Positions 59,001 through 64,000 of a stretch of DNA of 64,000 nucleotides are shown piece by piece; positions within the stretch are counted from its first letter, which is position 1; each line of letters starts with the position of its first letter. Source of the DNA: Pontibacter actiniarum (GTDB taxonomy: Bacteria; Bacteroidota; Bacteroidia; Cytophagales; Hymenobacteraceae). The position numbers were made by a program, and so were the translations under genes. The notes below the pieces were generated by a model, which worked only from the letters and a program-made list of their open reading frames with translations, was not told the DNA's origin and ran no database searches. The DNA is taken from the NCBI RefSeq assembly GCF_003585765.1, contig NZ_CP021235.1, positions 4,340,001-4,404,000 of the forward strand, written 5' to 3'.

Positions 59001-59163
59001 ATGCCATACTTTTTGTGCCCAAAGGAGGCAGGCAAGGGTGTGGTTAACTGAAGCACTGCTTCTAACGCAAGCTTAAGCTGGAGGAGTGCTTATCACTGCG
59101 TTATTCAAATCAGAAAGACCTGACATGTTTACGTAGCCCGCTTCGGTAACAGCAAGTACTCTT

Positions 59164-59517
59164 TTATACTTCATCCTTCGCCTTGCGGAGCTTTTTAAGG
59201 TAAGCCACTAAGTGGTCGAGCTCCTGGTCTGAGATTACCTCTTCTTTGAACGCAGGCATTACCCCCAGCCCGTGGCGCACCTGGTACCGGATGAGGAAAC
59301 CCGGCAACGGCTTGTTGTTGATAGCCGGCCCCAGCCCGGCAGTACCTCCCGGATGGCATTTCTGGCAGTGGGCCTTAAACACTGCTTTGCCCTGGGCTAC
59401 GGCGGGGCTGCTTATAGAGAGCGGCTCGAACATAGGAACACCGCGGCGGGCAGTGCCACAGAAGCTAAGCGAAAGCAGGAACAGGAGGCCGGCGGAAAGT
59501 AGCGCAGTCTTTTTCAT
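59164..59517 (-). CDS. Cytochrome c, single heme
   Basis: 117 residues. Lipoprotein-like signal (LLFLLSLSFC). Heme motif CQKCH (about 51-55) and a distal Met in GVMPAF near residue 85. Periplasmic electron carrier. It lies 5 bp after the sugar dehydrogenase gene on the same strand and probably accepts its electrons. Confidence 0.9.
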   Translation of the reverse strand: MKKTALLSAGLLFLLSLSFCGTARRGVPMFEPLSISSPAVAQGKAVFKAHCQKCHPGGTAGLGPAINNKPLPGFLIRYQVRHGLGVMPAFKEEVISDQELDHLVAYLKKLRKAKDEV

Positions 59518-59522
59518 GAGGT

Positions 59523-60980
59523 TTAGCTTTTTGTTTTAGTGATTTTCCAGACCACACCGGTTTTAACCTGTGGCGCTGCTCCTTTCTCTGTCATCTTCAC
59601 TACCCCGAAGTCAACAATGTAAAGGCTCTCCCCGTCTGGAGAGAACTTCACGCCGAGGGGGCGCTCTAAGCCGCCTGTTTTTAACTTGGAGGCAGGTGCC
59701 ACTATTTTGCCCCTGTTGGCAGCAAAGTCGGCTACTGTGCCATCCGCCACGTTTACCCTCACCACTTTAAACCCGACAGGCGCCAGCACTTTGCCTACCT
59801 CCGGGGCCATATCACCGAACTGCGCCACAAACGCCTGCCCCTGAAAGCCAAAAGAGCTGCTGCGCGAGAAGTCCAGCCCATTTGAAGATGAATGCACGCC
59901 CAGGTCGGCTACGGGCTTGGGCGGCTGGTTAGGGTGCTGCGCCAGCAAAGGCTGCGGGGCCTTTTTGCCCGGCGCCTCAAAGCGCTCCCCGTCCAGGCGC
60001 ATGCCGCCGGCATAGTCGGGCCAGCCGTACCAGGTGCCCGGCTTTACATGCCACAGGTAATCGGCAGTGCCCCAAACAGGGCGGCTTCCGCGCACGTCAT
60101 AGCTGTTTTCGCTGATGTAAAGCTGGCCATCAGGCGAAAAGGCCAAGCCAAAAGGGTTCCGGAACCCCCATGCCACCAGCTCCAGCCCCTCGCCCTCCGG
60201 GGAGATGCGCATGACGGCGCCGGAGCAGGGAACACGGCCTCTGATAATTTCCCCTTCCCTGGTGGGGGTGCCGTAGGGGGAGTAGGCGCCCGTTGCCTGC
60301 GGCTCGCTCTTGGGGCCAAGCGGTATTTCGGAGGTATAGTTGCGGCCCTTCAGCACAATGTCGCGGCAGGGGATGTCGTGGAATTCGGGGAAGCGCTGGA
60401 GCCAGCCATAGTCATAGTTGTCCGGGCCCACGACACCGGAGTTGGTGGCAGTGCCCAGGCCAAAGTACAGGTTCCCGTCGGGCCCTACGGCGGGGCCGTT
60501 GGTGTGATGGTCGCCCAGCGTAGGCAGGTCCTCTACTAAGGAGGTGATGTTTCCTTCCGGAGAAATTCGCAGAATCCTGCCGCCCTCCAGCTCGCCTCCC
60601 TCGCCCACGTAAAAGTTGCCGTTGTGGTAGGTAACGCCGGTCCAGGGGCCGTTCTTCTGCCCTGTGGCAATGGTGGTGTAGCTGCCATCCGGCTCTATGC
60701 GCAACAGCTTGGGCGCCAGGAACACTTCGCCGTAGGAGTAACCTGCCTCCACGACGTAAAGCCGCCCCTGTTCGTCAAAAGCCACGCTGGTCGGGAAGGT
60801 GAGCCCACTGGCGACAGCCTCGGCGGAGTACCCTTCCGGCAGTGCGATGTCGGAGGGGTCGATGGGGCGGGCGCCTGTGCGGATGCTGCCCTGGCCACCG
60901 CCATCGGAGGAGAGGATGCGGTAGCACCCGCAAAGGCAAAAGAGTAGGAGCAAGGGCAGGAGCCGGTAAATATTTCTCAT
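59523..60980 (-). CDS. PQQ-type sugar/sorbosone dehydrogenase lipoprotein
   Basis: 485 residues. Lipoprotein signal LLLFCLCGC. Six-bladed propeller of the glucose/sorbosone dehydrogenase family: FPTSVAFDEQGRLYVVEAGY (about 63-82), DHHTNGPAVGPDGNLYFGLG (about 151-170), GFRNPFGLAFSPDGQLYISE (about 273-292), LGVKFSPDGESLYIVDFG. Oxidises a sugar or alcohol in the periplasm using PQQ. I cannot see a PQQ synthesis cluster. Pair with the cytochrome c gene 5 bp downstream. Confidence 0.86.
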   Translation of the reverse strand: MRNIYRLLPLLLLFCLCGCYRILSSDGGGQGSIRTGARPIDPSDIALPEGYSAEAVASGLTFPTSVAFDEQGRLYVVEAGYSYGEVFLAPKLLRIEPDGSYTTIATGQKNGPWTGVTYHNGNFYVGEGGELEGGRILRISPEGNITSLVEDLPTLGDHHTNGPAVGPDGNLYFGLGTATNSGVVGPDNYDYGWLQRFPEFHDIPCRDIVLKGRNYTSEIPLGPKSEPQATGAYSPYGTPTREGEIIRGRVPCSGAVMRISPEGEGLELVAWGFRNPFGLAFSPDGQLYISENSYDVRGSRPVWGTADYLWHVKPGTWYGWPDYAGGMRLDGERFEAPGKKAPQPLLAQHPNQPPKPVADLGVHSSSNGLDFSRSSSFGFQGQAFVAQFGDMAPEVGKVLAPVGFKVVRVNVADGTVADFAANRGKIVAPASKLKTGGLERPLGVKFSPDGESLYIVDFGVVKMTEKGAAPQVKTGVVWKITKTKS

Positions 60981-61055
60981 AGCTTTTGATTTACAGAATT
61001 TTGTCCTACATTAAATCACTATTGTTCAGTACGGCCTACGAACACCGAAGTTGAA

Positions 61056-61439
61056 ATGAAGCATTTGGGTAGTGTTTATAGCGGTTGGCATTGGGTGCAG
61101 GCGCGGCTGCCCCTCGAGGTGCTGCTGTGGCTGCTGGGGCTGGCTGTGCTTGCCCTAACGGACCCGCATGAGGAGCACCTGTTTAGCTTTTGCCCTTTTA
61201 GCTGGGTGCTGGAGAGCGGCTGCCCCGGCTGCGGCCTGGGGCATGGTATTGCCTATCTGGCACGGGGAGAGTGGGAGGCGTCTTGGCGTGCCCACCCGCT
61301 GGCAGCGCCTGCGGTTGTGCTGTTGCTATGGCGCTGCGGCAGGCTTTTATACTTTTATCGGAAACGGAATCATCAACTAACCAAAGTTAAGTGTTATGGC
61401 AAGTATACTCCACCTGATGCCGGACCTGGAGCCGGATGA
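61056..61439 (+). CDS. DUF2752 membrane protein
   Basis: 127 residues. Membrane helix near 20-36, conserved CPFSWVLESGCPGCGLGHGI (about 47-66), the DUF2752 signature with three Cys, and a second helix (about 85-101). The last 25 residues are basic and Pro/Gly-rich and lie in the region that overlaps the next gene by 44 bp. Function unknown; commonly beside TM2 proteins, as here. Confidence 0.85.
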   Translation: MKHLGSVYSGWHWVQARLPLEVLLWLLGLAVLALTDPHEEHLFSFCPFSWVLESGCPGCGLGHGIAYLARGEWEASWRAHPLAAPAVVLLLWRCGRLLYFYRKRNHQLTKVKCYGKYTPPDAGPGAG

Positions 61440-61752
61440 AATGCGCTACGTGCAGAGCCTGGTACAGGACCTGAGCGAGGATGAGGCGCGCCAGTTTGCC
61501 AGCATCTATCGGTCGCGCCGCCGGGAGCCCATGCTGCTGCTGATCACAACCATCATCGGCTTTTTCGGGGTGGCGGGTATCCAGCGTTTCGTTGTGGGGC
61601 AGATCGGGCTGGGCTTGCTGTACTTCTTCACGGGTGGGCTCTGCCTGGTTGGTACCATTGTGGATTTGATCAACCACAAGCGCCTGGCTTACGAGTACAA
61701 CGTGAAGGAGGCTGATAAAACGATGGGCATGCTGCGCTACAACCGCTACTAA
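61396..61752 (+). CDS. TM2 domain protein
   Basis: 118 residues. N-terminal soluble part (about 1-45), then TM2 domain with two helices around IIGFFGVAGIQRFVVGQIGL and LLYFFTGGLCLVGTIVDLI (about 52-95). TM2 proteins often pair with DUF2752. Function unknown. Its stop is 2 bp from the convergent stop of the M1 peptidase gene. Confidence 0.88.
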   Translation: MASILHLMPDLEPDEMRYVQSLVQDLSEDEARQFASIYRSRRREPMLLLITTIIGFFGVAGIQRFVVGQIGLGLLYFFTGGLCLVGTIVDLINHKRLAYEYNVKEADKTMGMLRYNRY

Positions 61753-61754
61753 CT

Positions 61755-63704
61755 TTATTTGCCGGTAACCCTGATAAAGCTTTGCCTGTAGCTCTCGGTG
61801 CCGTTGGTGAGCCATAGCCTGTACCAGCCGCCGCTGAGCTGGCTCACATCCAGCTCCACCTGAAAGGCCGGGGGCAGCTTATACGCGCGGACCAGCTTGC
61901 CGGCGGCATCGTAGATACGGGCAGCGTCAGGCTGGAACGTCAGGTTGCCCACAGTGATGGTGGTCGTGTACACGGGGTTCGGGTAGAGGACCGCTGGCTC
62001 CGCCTCAGGTACGCGCAAGGCGGTGTTCTGCGTTGTTTCGGCCTGGAGGAGCAACCACTCGTCAGGGTCAGTAACGATGCGTTGCACAGGCCCCTGCACC
62101 TGTACAAGAAAAGCCTCTACGGGCTTGCGCTGCTGCACACGTATAACAGAGGTGCCGCTGGCGGTTACGATGCCAAAGGCTACATCAGAGCGGAAAAAAG
62201 GCGTAGTGCCACTGGTTGTTTGGGTGCTCTGTATCAGTACACGGCTGTCCTCCTGGTTCCACTCCACGCTATAGATGGGGTAGCCGTTGCCCTCATACCA
62301 CTGCTCAAAAAAGTAATCCAGCTCCTTCCCCGAAACGTCTTCCATCACCTTCTGCAGGTCAGAGGTATTCGCTGTGCCTCCCCCGAAACGCTGCTGGTAC
62401 TCCCGCAGCCCCCGGAAAAACACGTCATCGTTATTTAACTCAAAGCGTAGCATGTGCACCACGCTAGCTCCTTTCCTGTAGCTCAGGCTGCTGTCGAAGA
62501 TCCGGCTTACGTTGGTGGTGTCCTCTACCTTCAGGCTGCCGAAGGGCCGCTGGCGCGCTGAGGCGTGCGCATCTTTCATCCATCTGCTTGCCGCCTCGTT
62601 ACTGACGGGCTTTAAGGCTAAGTACTCCGCGTAGGAGGCAAAGCCCTCGTTCAGCCAGATGTCCTGCCAGCTGGCGCAGGTTACGTTGTCGCCAAACCAC
62701 TGGTGGGCCAGCTCATGTGCTGTAAGGGTAAAGAAGAAGCCGCTTTGGGTTGTCATGGTTTGGTGCTCCATGCCGCCGCCGATCGGGGCCATGCTGTGGC
62801 CGTACTTCTCCCTGTAAAACGGGTACAGCCCGAACAACTCCGAGAACTGCTCCAGAAAGCGAGCCGTGTTGTCAATCTCCTGCCGGTAGGCCTGCAAGGC
62901 ACCGCCCCGGTACACATAGTTTAGAATAGGGATGGGGGCAGGAGCGCCAGCAGGGTGGGCAGACAGCAGGTACTCCTCGTAGTCTGACACGGCCACAGAC
63001 ACCAGGTAATAGTCAATCGGGTACCGCGATTTCCATTCGTGGCGCCTTCTGCCGTCGGGTAAGTCTGCCACGCGCGTGAGCAGGCCATTGGAGCCTACCT
63101 TGTTCTCGGCGGACGTGGTAACGAACACGTGTACAGAGTCGGCTTTGTCGGTCAGCACCTGCTTGGTGGGCCACCATTCGTAGGCTGCGTAGGGCTCGCT
63201 CAGGCTCCAGGTAACGGAGTTGCCCCACTGCGGCTCTACGGCGGTGTTAAAGCCGTTGCCAACAGCTGCGCCTCCTCCCGACGGCGCGGTGCCTTTGTAG
63301 TAGATAACTGCCGTAACAGGCTGTGCCGCCGCTACCGGGGCAGAGAGGGCCACGGCTACATCGCCTCCCTGGCGCGTTATACTTGTTTCGCGCCGCCCGT
63401 TCACCACCACCGAATCTATCTGGAAGTTCTGGTGCAGCTCAAAGGCGAAGGTGCCAAGTGGCTGCCGCGCCTGCGCCTGGAGCGTAACATCACCGGCAAT
63501 GTACCGGCTGTTGCGCTCCAGCTGTAGGTTTAGCCTGTAAAAGGTTATGTCGTAGCGGTTCATCAGCTGCTGGTGCTCGGGTGTGGCAGTCGCTTTTCGC
63601 TGAAGGGCATGGGTGCGGCTCTCAGCGCAGCTTATACTTTGGGCCGAGGCGGCGGAACTGTGCAGAAGCAGGTAAGGCAGTAGCAGGAGTATGGTTCGCA
63701 GCAT
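61755..63704 (-). CDS. M1 family metallopeptidase with T9SS C-terminal domain
   Basis: 649 residues. Signal peptide; N-terminal beta domain (about 45-245); GGGMEHQTMTT (about 310-320, the GAMEN-like substrate loop); zinc motif HELAHQWFGDN with second ligand in LNEGFASYAEY (about 329-357). C-terminal domain (YPNPVYTTTITVGNL to the end) is a T9SS sorting domain. A secreted aminopeptidase. Convergent with the TM2 gene with no terminator between them. Confidence 0.93.
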   Translation of the reverse strand: MLRTILLLLPYLLLHSSAASAQSISCAESRTHALQRKATATPEHQQLMNRYDITFYRLNLQLERNSRYIAGDVTLQAQARQPLGTFAFELHQNFQIDSVVVNGRRETSITRQGGDVAVALSAPVAAAQPVTAVIYYKGTAPSGGGAAVGNGFNTAVEPQWGNSVTWSLSEPYAAYEWWPTKQVLTDKADSVHVFVTTSAENKVGSNGLLTRVADLPDGRRRHEWKSRYPIDYYLVSVAVSDYEEYLLSAHPAGAPAPIPILNYVYRGGALQAYRQEIDNTARFLEQFSELFGLYPFYREKYGHSMAPIGGGMEHQTMTTQSGFFFTLTAHELAHQWFGDNVTCASWQDIWLNEGFASYAEYLALKPVSNEAASRWMKDAHASARQRPFGSLKVEDTTNVSRIFDSSLSYRKGASVVHMLRFELNNDDVFFRGLREYQQRFGGGTANTSDLQKVMEDVSGKELDYFFEQWYEGNGYPIYSVEWNQEDSRVLIQSTQTTSGTTPFFRSDVAFGIVTASGTSVIRVQQRKPVEAFLVQVQGPVQRIVTDPDEWLLLQAETTQNTALRVPEAEPAVLYPNPVYTTTITVGNLTFQPDAARIYDAAGKLVRAYKLPPAFQVELDVSQLSGGWYRLWLTNGTESYRQSFIRVTGK

Positions 63705-63775
63705 GTTCTCTGGCTTTAAGTATAGCGCGGTGTGCTGGTACAGGGTCAGGAGGAAAGCTCTTTATACATACGCAG

Positions 63776-63818
63776 AAAGCAAAAAGGCAGGTACCGCCTG
63801 AGCGCTGCCTGCCTTTCT
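63776..63818 (-). terminator. Terminator after the TraB/GumN-type gene
   Basis: Stem AAAGGCAGG / CCTGCCTTT with a 16-nt loop and T-run on the minus strand. Confidence 0.7.
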
Positions 63819-63841
63819 GTGTTTTATAGTTTACGCGGGGG

Positions 63842-64000
63842 CTACCTGTTTACGGGAGTCACTTTGTAGCCTTGCCTGCGCAGCAGCGCCACCACGCCGT
63901 TTTCGCCGGTTAGGTGCCCGGCACCTACGGCAAAGAAGGTCGGCTTGTCCTTGGCCATTTGCTCCAAAACTGGAATCCACTTCTCGTTACGCCGCACCAG
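63842..64000 (-). CDS. TraB/GumN family protein, C-terminal fragment
   Basis: 52 codons plus stop are visible; the rest lies beyond the window edge. The end PTFFAVGAGHLTGENGVVAL followed by LLRRQGYKVTPV matches the C-terminus of TraB/GumN (Tiki-like) proteins, whose GAGHLxGxxGV motif carries catalytic His. Role in this organism is unknown. Confidence 0.85.
   Translation of the reverse strand: MVRRNEKWIPVLEQMAKDKPTFFAVGAGHLTGENGVVALLRRQGYKVTPVNR

Overview
The window looks like chromosome of a Bacteroidota bacterium of the order Cytophagales, most likely Hymenobacteraceae (Pontibacter-like). This placement rests on gene content and style, not on a database search. The pointers are a type IX secretion (T9SS) gene (porZ) and several proteins with T9SS-type C-terminal domains, a TonB-dependent receptor, FKBP lipoproteins, a Cytophagales-type ccm cluster, -7 promoter elements of the form TAnnTTTG, and a base composition visibly above 50% GC. 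I see no rRNA, tRNA, CRISPR array, prophage or insertion sequence.

Layout. 0-2.4 kb: truncated ferredoxin gene, DUF2520 protein, glycosyltransferase. 2.5-7.5 kb: cytochrome c maturation operon ccmB-C-D-E-F on the minus strand. 7.7-13.4 kb: phosphate uptake operon (porin, pstS, pstC, pstA, pstB, phoU). Divergent from it, at 14.0-18.4 kb, are a beta-helix lipoprotein and a TonB-dependent receptor. The spacers carry 11-bp-periodic Pho-box-like arrays, so both transcription units look like one phosphate-starvation regulon. 18.6-22.6 kb: MoxR ATPase, small conserved proteins, a second ferredoxin. 22.8-30.9 kb: housekeeping genes (tdk, porZ, recO, two FKBP lipoproteins, DHH phosphoesterase, ndk, LysM protein). 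31-40.4 kb: MFS transporter with divergent AraC regulator, hydrolase, dxs, scpA, YbhN-like membrane protein, FAD monooxygenase, lipoprotein. 40.4-47.8 kb is the accessory part: hairpin repeats, a GIY-YIG-like gene and an AT-rich nuclease-like gene, with asd and a large lamin-tail protein among them. 47.8-55.3 kb: lipase-like lipoprotein, TauE exporter, and a TetR-ABC-HlyD-TolC export operon whose ABC subunit has a degenerate nucleotide-binding domain. 55.6-64 kb: DEAD-box helicase, small redox and membrane proteins, a cytochrome c/sugar dehydrogenase pair, an M1 peptidase and a truncated TraB/GumN gene.

The most unusual signals are these: the 7-mer AAGTATA/TATACTT occurs about 60-65 times in all reading frames and in spacers, but not in the AT-rich foreign-looking gene; hairpin repeats keep their stems while the sequence changes; Pho-box arrays sit at a fixed 9-bp distance from -7 elements; the ABC exporter has lost its signature, catalytic Glu and switch His; and CcmE carries a CxxxY heme motif in a cluster with no ccmA, ccmG or ccmH. 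All counts were made by eye.
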